A DNA stretch of 62,813 nucleotides, from positions 1-62,813 of the forward strand of contig NZ_JAFKOJ010000016.1 of assembly GCF_017303275.1 (NCBI RefSeq). Reading direction: 5' to 3'. The position numbers were made by a program, and so were the translations under genes. Origin of the DNA: Bacillus sp. NTK034. Its GTDB lineage: Bacteria; Bacillota; Bacilli; Bacillales; Cytobacillaceae. A model generated the notes under the pieces. The model was not told the origin of the DNA. It did not search any database and saw nothing but the letters and a program-made list of their open reading frames with translations. Below are positions 33,593 through 42,877 of the stretch, piece by piece; position 1 is the first letter of the stretch, and every line of letters starts with the position of its first letter.

Positions 33593-34063
33593 TTGGCCAT
33601 ACATGTCGTACTATATCAGCCTGATATTCCGGCCAATACCGGAAATATTGCCCTTACTTGCGCTGCAACGGATACATCCTTGCATTTAATCCGGCCGCTT
33701 GGCTTTTCAACAGATGAAGAAATGATCAAACGGGCAGGCTTTGATTTCTGGGATTCCGTGAACATAACATATTATGATTCAATGGATGACTTTTTTTCAA
33801 AAAACCAGGGGGAATTCTATTATATTGAGACCTTTGGTGAACAGGCACATTCATCCTTTGACTTCAGTGATGCATTAAAGGAGCATTATTTTATGTTTGG
33901 AAAAGAAACAACGGGCTTGCCAAAAGATTTACTGGAGGAAAATAAAGATCACTTTCTAAGAATACCCATGAATGATAATGTCCGTTCACTCAACCTTTCG
34001 AGCACAGCTGCTATATTGGTGTATGAGGCTCTGCGCCAGCAGGGATTTCCCCATCTTAAATAA
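33593..34063 (+). CDS. trmL: tRNA (cytidine(34)-2'-O)-methyltransferase TrmL
   Basis: The 156-residue SPOUT-fold enzyme 2'-O-methylates the wobble base of certain tRNA-Leu species with SAM. Visible landmarks are VLYQPDIPANTGNIALTC, LGFSTDEEMIKRAGFDFW, the trefoil-knot FGKETTGLP and the C-terminal LNLSSTAAILVYEAL. AGAGGTGA precedes TTG 33593. A degraded second copy of its 3' end lies at 13205. Confidence 0.95.
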   Translation: MAIHVVLYQPDIPANTGNIALTCAATDTSLHLIRPLGFSTDEEMIKRAGFDFWDSVNITYYDSMDDFFSKNQGEFYYIETFGEQAHSSFDFSDALKEHYFMFGKETTGLPKDLLEENKDHFLRIPMNDNVRSLNLSSTAAILVYEALRQQGFPHLK

Positions 34064-34090
34064 AACATCTTCCGCGCTGGAAGATGTTTT
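34062..34090 (+). terminator. trmL terminator
   Basis: AAAACATCTTCC and GGAAGATGTTTT arms around GCGCT, followed by GTTTTT. The same hairpin sequence is found after the trmL fragment near 13290. Confidence 0.85.
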
Positions 34091-34183
34091 GTTTTTGCAC
34101 TTTATAAAAGACAAAACCCAATTCATACATTATGTATCTGTTTTAGACTGAATGCTGTTTTTCTTTCTTGTTTCTGGCAATAA

Positions 34184-34206
34184 GAAAAAGCTGCCCTAAT
34201 GACAGC
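34184..34206 (-). terminator. Terminator after small membrane protein gene
   Basis: GCTGTC...GGGCAGC with TTTTTC on the minus strand, 38 bases beyond the stop at 34245. It resembles the terminator half of the dispersed repeat but has no tail. Confidence 0.5.
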
Positions 34207-34244
34207 CCAGGATCCCGCTATCGCTCTATAACACTTCAGGTCAG

Positions 34245-34532
34245 TCATTTTTCCGGTTTCAGAATGGTTCTTTGCAGGGGAACGCCTCCCATTGAAACAT
34301 TGCGTTCTATGAAAATATAGGTCTGGCCATCAATGACAAACTTTCGATTCCCTATATAACTGGCCTCCCTCCCTTGATTGTCAAGTTCACTCTGGATTGC
34401 TTCAACATACTCTTTAAAATCCGCATACCTCTCATCCAGATCAATGGTGATATGATTTTTTCTATATCCCATAAGCCAATTAAAACCAATCAGGCATAAA
34501 CCGAGTATCACCAAAAATAAAATGATTTTCAT
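34245..34532 (-). CDS. Small single-helix membrane protein
   Basis: The 95-residue protein has a membrane helix at residues 2-20 and a hydrophilic domain with strand pairs (SYIGNRKFVIDGQTYIFIE, then GVPLQRTILKP). I do not recognise the family. GGGAGGTG precedes the start. It is preceded by the hydrolase at 34586 on the same strand, 53 bases away, and may be co-transcribed with it. Confidence 0.6.
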   Translation of the reverse strand: MKIILFLVILGLCLIGFNWLMGYRKNHITIDLDERYADFKEYVEAIQSELDNQGREASYIGNRKFVIDGQTYIFIERNVSMGGVPLQRTILKPEK

Positions 34533-34585
34533 ACCGAGGTTTCACCTCCCTTTAAAACCTTTTCCCCCTATACCTAATGTATGAT

Positions 34586-35482
34586 TTAGTAAATGTTACG
34601 TTTCATAAAAAAAGAATCCTCAAGCTTATGTGACTCCAAAAAAGTAGTGAGTTTCTCATCTCTTTCAAATGCTAATTTACCTATCCAGATTAAATGTCCC
34701 CAAGAATCAAGTACGCTGAGTTCAGAGTGTGGAATATTTTTGTGGGCGTGATAAGGATGTTTCAGTGGAATAAAACCGTCATTTTTACTATGAAGAATCA
34801 AAACAGGACAGGCGATGGATCTTAAATCTTGGCCGGTTAATTCCTTGGTTTGTTTAATGTCAATAAGAAAACCACTGCCTGATCGCTGACGGTTATTCAT
34901 CTTTTTAAATTCCTCAATATCATTGTCACCAATTCTTTGTTTAATGTCTTCTTTTGAGAGGGAACTAAACTGCGAAGACATCATGTTGAACATTACCTTT
35001 GAAAAGGAATTACTGAAAAAACTAAGCATCTTCCATGTGAACCCTTCAACAGATGGCCGAAAGATAATGTGGGCTGCCTTATACTCCAGATCCTTCGGTG
35101 TAAGCCATTCCTTTGAAACCGCACTCTCTAAGGTAAGACTTTTAACTCTTTCCGGAAATAAAGAGGCAAATCGGATACCTGTTGGGCCGCCAGCCGATAT
35201 AGCCAGTATATGAACCTGTTCAATGCGAAGATGGTCTACCAATTTTGCGTAATATTCACATGCAGCAGTTAAACTTTCCCCTATCGCTTCTGAAGTCTTT
35301 CCATATCCTGCCCTTGACGGGGTAATGATGGAATATCCATTCTCTACTAAACCTTTATATCCAAATTCTTCGTTGCAATTTGAGTGTCCTCCATGAAAAA
35401 CAAAAATAGGTTCACCTTTCCCAATAACGGAATACTCGATGGTCACATCGTCTACTGAAAATAATTCAACTCTTCTCTCCAC
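34586..35482 (-). CDS. Alpha/beta hydrolase
   Basis: The 298-residue enzyme has EPIFVFHGGHSN (oxyanion hole), HILAISAGGPTGIRFA (nucleophile elbow S-A-G-G), a cap domain, CPVLILHSKNDGFIPL with the acid, and SWGHLIWIGK with the His. The substrate is unknown. The start is GTG with GGGAGATGG upstream. Confidence 0.82.
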   Translation of the reverse strand: MERRVELFSVDDVTIEYSVIGKGEPIFVFHGGHSNCNEEFGYKGLVENGYSIITPSRAGYGKTSEAIGESLTAACEYYAKLVDHLRIEQVHILAISAGGPTGIRFASLFPERVKSLTLESAVSKEWLTPKDLEYKAAHIIFRPSVEGFTWKMLSFFSNSFSKVMFNMMSSQFSSLSKEDIKQRIGDNDIEEFKKMNNRQRSGSGFLIDIKQTKELTGQDLRSIACPVLILHSKNDGFIPLKHPYHAHKNIPHSELSVLDSWGHLIWIGKLAFERDEKLTTFLESHKLEDSFFMKRNIY

Positions 35483-35548
35483 ACTACCATCTCCCTGATT
35501 GCTTATCTCTCTATATCAATACTAACATAATATTCCAGATGCTAAAAA

Positions 35549-35577
35549 AACAGAGGGATATTTTATTTCCTCTGTTC
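35549..35577 (-). terminator. Terminator of the pai operon
   Basis: AACAGAGG and CCTCTGTT arms followed by TTTTTTT on the minus strand, just beyond the paiB stop. Confidence 0.75.
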
Positions 35578-35589
35578 TTCCCTGCTAAC

Positions 35590-36219
35590 CTATAATCCCT
35601 TTTTTACCTTCCCCTCCATCACCTGGGCCATTTGCTTAGAATCAAAATCATTCTCTTCATAGAGTTTATGAATGATGTTTTGATAGTCTCTTTCATTCCG
35701 GTTCTGGCTTAATTTATCGGCAGCTTGAATTTCCTTTACCTTAATCTTGAATCCAACAATTCCTTTTATCTGCTGTTCTAAAAGCTCCGGAGAAAGCTTA
35801 TCCCATAAGACTGGATTTTTGCGATGTTTTTCATATTTTTGTAGCAGCATGGCCAGGTCCTGCTTTAATTCCTCTTCGCTCAGAATACTGGCTTCGCCAT
35901 ATACATGGACAGCCTGATAATTCCATGTTGGGACATTTTCTTCCTCATACCAGGAGGAAGAAATATAAGCATGTGGCCCCTGGAACATCACCAGCACATC
36001 TTCAGAGGCTTCGAATGTTCTCCATTGCGGATTCCCATATGCCATATGCCCTGTTAAATAGCACGTATCTCCTTCTATAATTAACTGCAATGGCAGATGA
36101 GTAGCAATGGGTCTTCCTTGTTTTGTCGAGACCATCGTGCCAAACGAGTTACTTTGAACAAACTCCCAAATTTCATCCGCATTTGTGACTTTATAGTATT
36201 TTGGAATATACATAATCAT
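35590..36219 (-). CDS. paiB: PaiB-family FMN-binding transcriptional regulator
   Basis: The 209-residue protein has the PaiB split-barrel: MYIPKYYKVTNADEIWEFVQ at the start, LTGHMAYGNPQWRTFE and NYQAVHVYGEASIL. In B. subtilis PaiB acts with PaiA to lower expression of sporulation and degradative-enzyme genes. It is 16 bases downstream of paiA in the same operon. Confidence 0.9.
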   Translation of the reverse strand: MIMYIPKYYKVTNADEIWEFVQSNSFGTMVSTKQGRPIATHLPLQLIIEGDTCYLTGHMAYGNPQWRTFEASEDVLVMFQGPHAYISSSWYEEENVPTWNYQAVHVYGEASILSEEELKQDLAMLLQKYEKHRKNPVLWDKLSPELLEQQIKGIVGFKIKVKEIQAADKLSQNRNERDYQNIIHKLYEENDFDSKQMAQVMEGKVKKGL

Positions 36220-36235
36220 CCGCCCTTCGAAAAAA

Positions 36236-36766
<531 letters not shown>

Positions 36767-37225
36767 TTAATAATTTCTCTTGTTCCCCTTTTTTACATAT
36801 TCCCAGTCTTTCTCTACATTTTTTCTAACTCTTTGAAGCAGCTTGAAAACGGTTGCTGCTTCTTTCTCGGAAAATCCCTCTAAGGCAATCGCATTGGAAT
36901 ATTCATGTTCTCTTTTTATAAAAGGAAAAGCTTTTTTCCCCTTCTCTGTTGGGAAGAGCCTCCTGATTTTCTTGTTCTGTTCATCGTCTTTCTTTTCTAT
37001 AAAGCCATTCAGTTCAAGCTTTTTAATCGCACGGGCTGCCGTTGTCCGATCTGCTTTTATCATCTCAGCTAACTTTTCCTGAATAATTCCTGGATTTTCA
37101 CATATTCGCACAAGGTACAGGTACTGCCCTTTTGTAAGGTCAAGCTCTTTAAATTCGATATTGCTTATGGAATCCAGCGCCCTCGCGATCATGCCAATTT
37201 CACGGAGAATTTCCAGTGTACTCAA
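36767..37225 (-). CDS. MarR-family regulator of the pai operon
   Basis: The 153-residue protein has the MarR fold: KGQYLYLVRICENPGI, LAEMIKADRTTAARAIKKLE (recognition helix), and KIRRLFPTEKGKKAFPF (wing). It is 12 bases upstream of paiA. The start is uncertain: the homology-supported start is TTG 37225 (reading STLEILREIGM), but GAGGAG directly abuts it; a longer frame reaches TTG 37276 without a ribosome site. Two related operator-like sites flank the region upstream. Confidence 0.82.
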   Translation of the reverse strand: MSTLEILREIGMIARALDSISNIEFKELDLTKGQYLYLVRICENPGIIQEKLAEMIKADRTTAARAIKKLELNGFIEKKDDEQNKKIRRLFPTEKGKKAFPFIKREHEYSNAIALEGFSEKEAATVFKLLQRVRKNVEKDWEYVKKGNKRNY

Positions 37226-37241
37226 CTCCTCAACACGTTTT

Positions 37242-37303
37242 TTGTTGTAAATGCAACAATAACACCATGTATTCAATCTAACTTATTTTTGTTGCATTTG
37301 CAA
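37242..37303. promoter_or_regulatory. Inverted pair of MarR operator-like sites
   Basis: TTGTTG-TAAATG-CAACAA (37242-37259) is a six-base palindrome, and TTGTTGCATTTGCAA (37289-37303) is the same motif in reverse orientation (its complement reads TTGCAAATGCAACAA). They lie about 30 bases apart before the marR-paiA-paiB operon. Confidence 0.6.
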
Positions 37304-37357
37304 TATTTTTTTATTCATGAGGTCTTTTAAACCTAGGAACCGCTTATTTAATATCAA

Positions 37358-37381
37358 AAGGCCCGCTTTTCAGCGAGCCTT
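37358..37381 (-). terminator. Terminator of the ferric ABC operon
   Basis: AAGGC-CGC and GCG-GCCTT arms with TTTT on the minus strand, just beyond the ATPase stop. Confidence 0.6.
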
Positions 37382-37387
37382 AAAGTG

Positions 37388-38086
37388 TTATCTTACAAAT
37401 GTAAGCTTACTTTTCTCTTCATTGATTTCACATTGTGATCCTTCAGATTTTCCAAATACGATGCTTCTGTCGCAGATGGCTTTTACATCTTCTTTATCAT
37501 GAGTCACCATGATACAGGTCATATTTGCCTTTTTCAGGATCTCCCGAAGTTCATCCCTTATCGAGCCCTTTAAATTCGCATCCAAATTACTGAATGGCTC
37601 ATCCATCAGCAGCAATTTCGGCTTTGGCGCAAGAGCCCTGGCCAGAGCTATCCTCTGCTGCTGCCCGCCGCTTAGCTGATGCGGATACCTTTTTTCAAAA
37701 TCAGTCATCTGCACAAGCTCAAGCATCTCCCTGACACGCGGCAATCTTTCCTTCCGGGTCAGGCGGGATAAGCCGAATAAAAGATTATCTTTTACTGACA
37801 TATGAGGAAAAAGCGCGTAGTCCTGAAACACCATGCCTACTCCACGGTCTTCCGGCTGTAGGAAAGTCTTCTTGCCTGCTGCTTCTGTACCGGCGATTTC
37901 TATCGTTCCCGTCCTTGGAATTTCAAGACCTGAAATCAATCGAAGAAGCGTGCTCTTCCCGCTTCCACTCTGTCCAAGTATGCCAACGATCTCCCCTTCG
38001 TCCATTGTAAAAGAAAAATCTTCAATTACAGGAACACGGGCTTTTGGAAATGAAAATGTCAGGTTATGAATTGTAAGGATGTTCAT
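37388..38086 (-). CDS. Ferric-ion ABC transporter ATP-binding protein
   Basis: The 232-residue ATPase has Walker A GQSGSGKSTLLRL, signature LSGGQQQRIALARAL, Walker B LLLMDEPFSNLD and H-loop MVTHDKEDV. It is shorter than typical FbpC (about 350), lacking the C-terminal regulatory domain. It overlaps the permease gene by 4 bases and is the last gene of the iron-uptake operon. Confidence 0.92.
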   Translation of the reverse strand: MNILTIHNLTFSFPKARVPVIEDFSFTMDEGEIVGILGQSGSGKSTLLRLISGLEIPRTGTIEIAGTEAAGKKTFLQPEDRGVGMVFQDYALFPHMSVKDNLLFGLSRLTRKERLPRVREMLELVQMTDFEKRYPHQLSGGQQQRIALARALAPKPKLLLMDEPFSNLDANLKGSIRDELREILKKANMTCIMVTHDKEDVKAICDRSIVFGKSEGSQCEINEEKSKLTFVR

Positions 38087-39729
38087 TTTTTCACCTTCTT
38101 ATCAATCATTTGAAACACCGCAACAGATATAACACTTACGAGAATAATCATGAGGGAAGGTATGGCCGCCTCATAAATCATCTCATCTTTTGCGTATTGA
38201 TAGGTTTTCGTGGCAAGGGTATCAAAATTAAATGGCCTGAGCAGCAAAGCTAATGGAAGCTCTTTAATAATTTCTACAAATGTTAAAATAAAACCGCTAA
38301 AGAAAGCGCCTTTAATCAATGGCAAATCCACCTTGAAAAAGGTTTTTGTGACGCCGATGCCCAGCATCCTTGATGCTTCTGTATATTTGTTCCCTATTTT
38401 CTCAAATCCGATTTCAACAGCATTATAGCCTGTTGCCATAAATCGGATGGTATAGCCAATCACCAGCATGGCCAGAGATAAACTTAAGATTAGGGGAGCT
38501 TTCCCCCACCCCATATAAGAGTAAAATGGCGCAAGCAAAGAATCAAGTTCTATAAATAACGCAAGGACTCCAATCGCAATGATCGCACCGGGAATCGAGT
38601 ATCCTGCTGTTGCCAGCTTGGATAAAATGTATGCTCCTGAGGAATGGGACCGTGTTACATTTGCGATAATCACGGCAAACAAAAGAATCAGTGCCGTAGA
38701 GATTATTCCAACAAAAACAGTCTGGTACAATAATGTAAAGAACGTATCATTCCACACTTTCGCGAAAGTCAGCCTGGACCATGCCAGCAGCTGAACCACA
38801 GGTATTAAGAACCCAAGAAGAAAAATCACCGAACAGTAGATAAAAACCGCTGCAGCCCGAAGCCCCTTCAACTTTTGGCGTACCAGGGTCCTGGCTTTGC
38901 TGCTGATATTATACCGTCTGCCCTGCCTGAGCAATTTTTCAATAAAAAACAATCCAACTATGATGACCATTAACCATGCAGCCAGCCGCATTGCTGAATC
39001 TGCATCATACATGCCAAACCAAGTCTGGAATATGGCTGTCGTAATCGTATGAATGCCAAAATAGCTTGTCACACCATAATCACTCAAAACTTCATAAATA
39101 ACAAGCACAGCTCCAGCAACGATTGCAGGTCTTGAGAGCGGCAGGACAATTCTCACAAAAATTGAAAAGGGTTTTCTTCCCAACAGTCTTGCATTTTCCA
39201 GAAAAGAAGAGCTTTGATTTTCAAGAAAAGCTCTGCAGATGATATAGACATACGGAAAAAGAAAAATCGTAAATATAAATACAGCACCTCTAAGCGAGGA
39301 TATGGATAGCCATTCCGGGTTAATTTTATAATCGAACTCGTTCCTAAAGGTTACCTGAACCACCCCTGTATAGCTCAACATCGTTCGATAGGTATAAGCT
39401 GCAATATAAGGAGGAATGGTCAGCGGAAGAATCAGCCCCCAGCTGAAAAAGCGCCTCATCGGAAAGTCGTATGCAGCAATGAGCCAGGCCAGGCTTACTC
39501 CCAATATTGCTGTAAAAATCCCTGTCAGCACGACCAGGATAATCGAATTGGCAGCATAATTTTTTAATAGATACTCCCTGATCTGAAACCAATTTTCATT
39601 CGGTTCCTGGAAAATAGAAAAAAAGATAAACAAGATGGGCAGCAAAATCATTGCCGCCCCAATCAAGCTTACCAGCCACCATCCGTTAAAATCCTTTCGA
39701 AAGAAATGTTTAACAGATTCAGTATTCAT
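38083..39729 (-). CDS. Ferric-ion ABC transporter permease (fused two-domain, FbpB type)
   Basis: The 548-residue protein has twelve predicted membrane helices in two halves, each with a binding-protein-dependent permease EAA-like loop (ENARLLGRKPFSIFVRIVLP near residue 180; YTEASRMLGIGVTKTFFKV near residue 450). It moves Fe3+ from the lipoprotein across the membrane. It is flanked by the binding protein and ATPase genes with 2-base spacing and 4-base overlap. Confidence 0.92.
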   Translation of the reverse strand: MNTESVKHFFRKDFNGWWLVSLIGAAMILLPILFIFFSIFQEPNENWFQIREYLLKNYAANSIILVVLTGIFTAILGVSLAWLIAAYDFPMRRFFSWGLILPLTIPPYIAAYTYRTMLSYTGVVQVTFRNEFDYKINPEWLSISSLRGAVFIFTIFLFPYVYIICRAFLENQSSSFLENARLLGRKPFSIFVRIVLPLSRPAIVAGAVLVIYEVLSDYGVTSYFGIHTITTAIFQTWFGMYDADSAMRLAAWLMVIIVGLFFIEKLLRQGRRYNISSKARTLVRQKLKGLRAAAVFIYCSVIFLLGFLIPVVQLLAWSRLTFAKVWNDTFFTLLYQTVFVGIISTALILLFAVIIANVTRSHSSGAYILSKLATAGYSIPGAIIAIGVLALFIELDSLLAPFYSYMGWGKAPLILSLSLAMLVIGYTIRFMATGYNAVEIGFEKIGNKYTEASRMLGIGVTKTFFKVDLPLIKGAFFSGFILTFVEIIKELPLALLLRPFNFDTLATKTYQYAKDEMIYEAAIPSLMIILVSVISVAVFQMIDKKVKK

Positions 39730-39731
39730 TA

Positions 39732-40805
39732 TTATTTCCAGCCTGTTTTATTAAAAATTTCAATGGCCTTTTGGTTATGCTTTCCTAAAGTATCAAAGTC
39801 AAGCTCCTGCATCTTAAAGTCGCCCCATGACTTAAGGATTTCCGGCTTCTCCGCTTCAGGATTAACAGGGAATTCATAGTTGTTTGCCGCTAAATATTCC
39901 TGAGCATCCTTGCCAGTCATATATTCAATCAGCTTTGTCGCATTTTCAGGGTTCTTGCTGTGCTTCGTTAGCCCAATTCCGCTGATATTCACATGTGTGC
40001 CGTTTGTTTCCTGGTTAGGGAAGAATACGCCCAAGCCTTCCGCTACTTTCACTTCTTCAGGGTCAGATGAATTGGCAAGCAGTCCTACATAGTACGTATT
40101 CATAATCCCCACATCACCGATGCCGGCTGCGATGGCTTTCGCCTGGTCACGGTCACCGCCATCCGGCTGGCGGGCGAAGTTCTTCACAATTCCTTCTGAC
40201 CATTCTTCTGCCGCTTTTTCACCATTTAATTCAATGAAAGAAGCAAGAAGTGACTGGTTGTAAAGGCTTGTTGAAGAGCGGGCAAGCACTTTGCCCTTCC
40301 ACTTATCGCTTGTTAAATCTTCATAAGTGGATAATTGATCAGGCGAGACTCTCTCCTTTGAGTACACGATTACACGCGCCCTGGTAGCCATTCCAATCCA
40401 CATGTTTTCTTTATCCCGCAAATTCTCAGGAACATTTTCGCTGATAACATCAGATTCAACCGCCTGAATAATATCATTATCTTTTGCGTGCGCAAGGACA
40501 CCGCCGTCAACTGTAATGAATAAATCGGCTTCCGTGCTTTCGCCTTCACGCTTTAGGCGCTCAATCAGCTCTTCAGCTTCACCTTTCACAACATTGACTT
40601 TAATGCCTGTTTCTTCTGTGAAATCTTTATATACTTGATCATCCGCCTCATAATGTCTGGCAGTATACACATTAACTACCTGCTCTTCCTTTTTGGAAGC
40701 GGTATCTCTTTCACCATCAGAAGTACTTTCTCCCCCGCATCCAGCAAGAGCAAGGGTTAGAGCAGTTGTAGCGATAAAAGGCTTTAGTAAATTTGATATG
40801 TTCAT
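39732..40805 (-). CDS. Fe(III)-binding lipoprotein of ABC transporter (FbpA/FutA type)
   Basis: The 357-residue protein has a lipoprotein signal (TALTLALAGCGG) and the periplasmic-binding-protein-II fold: VVNVYTARHYEADDQVYKDF with the ligand Tyr/His, and MNTYYVGLL near residue 250 with the Tyr pair that binds ferric ion. Start choice: AAAGGTGG precedes ATG 40805; a further ATG at 40817 overlaps the site. A perfect Fur box lies 34 bases upstream, so the operon is iron-repressed. Confidence 0.93.
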   Translation of the reverse strand: MNISNLLKPFIATTALTLALAGCGGESTSDGERDTASKKEEQVVNVYTARHYEADDQVYKDFTEETGIKVNVVKGEAEELIERLKREGESTEADLFITVDGGVLAHAKDNDIIQAVESDVISENVPENLRDKENMWIGMATRARVIVYSKERVSPDQLSTYEDLTSDKWKGKVLARSSTSLYNQSLLASFIELNGEKAAEEWSEGIVKNFARQPDGGDRDQAKAIAAGIGDVGIMNTYYVGLLANSSDPEEVKVAEGLGVFFPNQETNGTHVNISGIGLTKHSKNPENATKLIEYMTGKDAQEYLAANNYEFPVNPEAEKPEILKSWGDFKMQELDFDTLGKHNQKAIEIFNKTGWK

Positions 40806-40838
40806 GTTTCTTTCCACCTTTACATATGTACTTGATAT

Positions 40839-40853
40839 TGATAATTATTATCA
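40839..40853. promoter_or_regulatory. Fur box
   Basis: TGATAATTATTATCA is an exact match to the 7-1-7 Bacillus Fur consensus, just upstream of the ferric transporter operon. Confidence 0.93.
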
Positions 40854-41040
40854 CTTACTACATTCTACATACCCCTGCTCGTTTCGTCAATATCCTTTTG
40901 CTCTGAAAATAGCAAATTTGTCAAATCATATGTTTTGGAATGTAAGGCGGGGCTGTCCAATTATCCCTATTATTCTTTCCTAACGACAGCAACCTCCCCA
41001 AACCTATATGCTAAAATAGATAAAAATGGGAGGTGTTTAT

Positions 41041-42816
41041 TTGCCGGATTGGTCGTATCATCCTATTTTTAAGCCCATACTTCAGAAGCTGCCGCCTTCC
41101 TTCAGCCGAGAGTTTATCCATCGCGGAATGAGCATGATTTCATCCAGCCGTATAGGGGAAGGATTAATCGAATTTCTTGGTCATATGGAACCCTCCAGCA
41201 AGCTTGCGAAAAATGTATTTGGTGTTCATTTTTCCACTCCAGTTGGATTAAGCGGCAGGATTGATCCTCACTTAACCGGGATGAAGGCTTTTCAGAATCT
41301 GGGGTTTGGATTTACTGAAATCGGACCCGTTTCCATTCGAGGGTCAGCAGAAGAACTATATGCAGACCCGAAACAAGAAAAGATACATAGATTAATGGAC
41401 GCTTCAGTAGAGTTAACGGCTGCCAAGAAACAGCTGCTTTCTCTAAAGAAAAAGAAAATCCCTTCCCTCATTAATGTGGAAGGAACTTATCAGGAAGCCA
41501 TGCATATTTGTGAAGAATTGCTGCCTTTTAGTGACGGATTTATTTTGGGCAGCCATACTATACAATCAGCGAGCCAATTTAATCAATTAAAATACAAATT
41601 AAATAAACCTATCATCCTTTCTTTTTCACAGGATGATACTCTCAGCCTGGACTATAGCCCGGACGGAATTCTTATTACAGGCAATGATTCACTGGAAGAA
41701 CTCGTTCATAAGCTGGCAGCTCTCAGAAAGCTGTACAGCGAAGATTTCCCCATCATCACTTCAGGCTGTATTAAGGAGCCTTCAGATGCTATTAAACTGT
41801 TGGAAAGCGGAGTTTCTTTAATTATGTTAGGCGATGAGTACATTTTTACTGGACCCGGATTGCCAAAGAGGATAAATGAGGCCTATACCAGTACATTCCA
41901 GAAGGAGCCTGTTAAAGGGGAAGGATGGCGCTGGTACTGGCTGTTTGGCTTGGCTATTGCCATTGCAGGGGTCATTGCCCTGTTTTTCAGCATGACTTCG
42001 GTGATCCTTCCCTATGATGAGAGATTTCTGGGGATCTTTAGGAAAGACATTATTTATTTTAACCCTGCCATTTTATACTTTATGGCCCATGACAGAATGA
42101 CACTGTCAGGAACGATGATTTCAGGAGGAATCATCTATATGCAGCTTGCCAGGCATGGAATAAGAAATGGCCTCCACTGGGCAAGAAAAGCAGTAAATAT
42201 AGCAGGAACTATTGGCTTTCTGGGAATTGTCCTGTTTATTGGCTACGGTTATTTTGATTGGTTACATGGGCTGTTCTGGCTTATTTTACTGCCCTTGTTT
42301 ATATTGGGATATGCAAAATCAAGAACAGCAAGTGCATCTCCCTCCAGTTCAAATCTTTGTAACAGTGCGCAGTGGAAGCTGAGCTTATTCGGCCAGCTTT
42401 GCTTTGTGATACTGGGGTTTTCATTAGCTATTGGCGGGATGGTCATTTCCGTCATTGGAGCTTCACATGTATTTGTACCAACGGACCTTGCTTATCTTTG
42501 CCTGACTCCTGAAGCTCTGAACGAATTTAACGATCGGTTAATTCCTGTGATCGCACATGACCGTGCGGGATTTGGAAGCGCACTTTTAAGTGTAGGCTTG
42601 CTGGTCTTGATGCTGGCTTTATGGGGGATCCGCGAGGGGGAAAGATGGGTGTGGTGGACCTTCACCATTGGGGCGATTCCATCATTTGCCGCCGGAATCT
42701 TAACTCATTTTTTTATTAACTATACGGATTTCATCCACCTGCTTCCTGCTTACTTCGCATTGCTTTTATATGTGATTGGAGTTATCGCAACCGCCCCTTT
42801 CTTATTAAAAAAATAG
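41041..42816 (+). CDS. DHOD-like TIM-barrel protein fused to a membrane domain
   Basis: Residues 1 to about 300 resemble class 2 dihydroorotate dehydrogenase: KNVFGVHFSTPVGLSGRID near the start, GFGFTEIGPVSIRG, and a late-barrel IITSGCIKEPSDAIKLLESGVSL. But the FMN and catalytic motifs are altered (no clear N-x-S-x-PN). Residues from about 305 to the end hold at least eight membrane helices with repeated A-HDR motifs (FMAHDRMTLSGTM; VIAHDRAGFGSAL). It may be a membrane-tethered sensor or enzyme. GGAGG lies 7 bases before TTG 41041; the in-frame ATG 41026 overlaps the site. It is monocistronic. Confidence 0.75.
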   Translation: MPDWSYHPIFKPILQKLPPSFSREFIHRGMSMISSSRIGEGLIEFLGHMEPSSKLAKNVFGVHFSTPVGLSGRIDPHLTGMKAFQNLGFGFTEIGPVSIRGSAEELYADPKQEKIHRLMDASVELTAAKKQLLSLKKKKIPSLINVEGTYQEAMHICEELLPFSDGFILGSHTIQSASQFNQLKYKLNKPIILSFSQDDTLSLDYSPDGILITGNDSLEELVHKLAALRKLYSEDFPIITSGCIKEPSDAIKLLESGVSLIMLGDEYIFTGPGLPKRINEAYTSTFQKEPVKGEGWRWYWLFGLAIAIAGVIALFFSMTSVILPYDERFLGIFRKDIIYFNPAILYFMAHDRMTLSGTMISGGIIYMQLARHGIRNGLHWARKAVNIAGTIGFLGIVLFIGYGYFDWLHGLFWLILLPLFILGYAKSRTASASPSSSNLCNSAQWKLSLFGQLCFVILGFSLAIGGMVISVIGASHVFVPTDLAYLCLTPEALNEFNDRLIPVIAHDRAGFGSALLSVGLLVLMLALWGIREGERWVWWTFTIGAIPSFAAGILTHFFINYTDFIHLLPAYFALLLYVIGVIATAPFLLKK

Positions 42817-42827
42817 TGGCTAAATAA

Positions 42828-42865
42828 AAAACCGGGCGGTATCAGAACTGGATACCACCCGGTTT
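42828..42865. terminator. Bidirectional terminator
   Basis: AAACCGGGCGGTATC and GATACCACCCGGTTTT form a long stem between two convergent genes. Confidence 0.8.
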
Positions 42866-42877
42866 TCAGCATATAGA

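Noticed and set aside
13205..34063. trmL fragment and trmL as attL/attR of one integrative element
   Set aside because: For insertion at the 3' end of a plus-strand gene the displaced 3' fragment should lie downstream of the intact gene, but here it lies upstream. No integrase is present in the interval.
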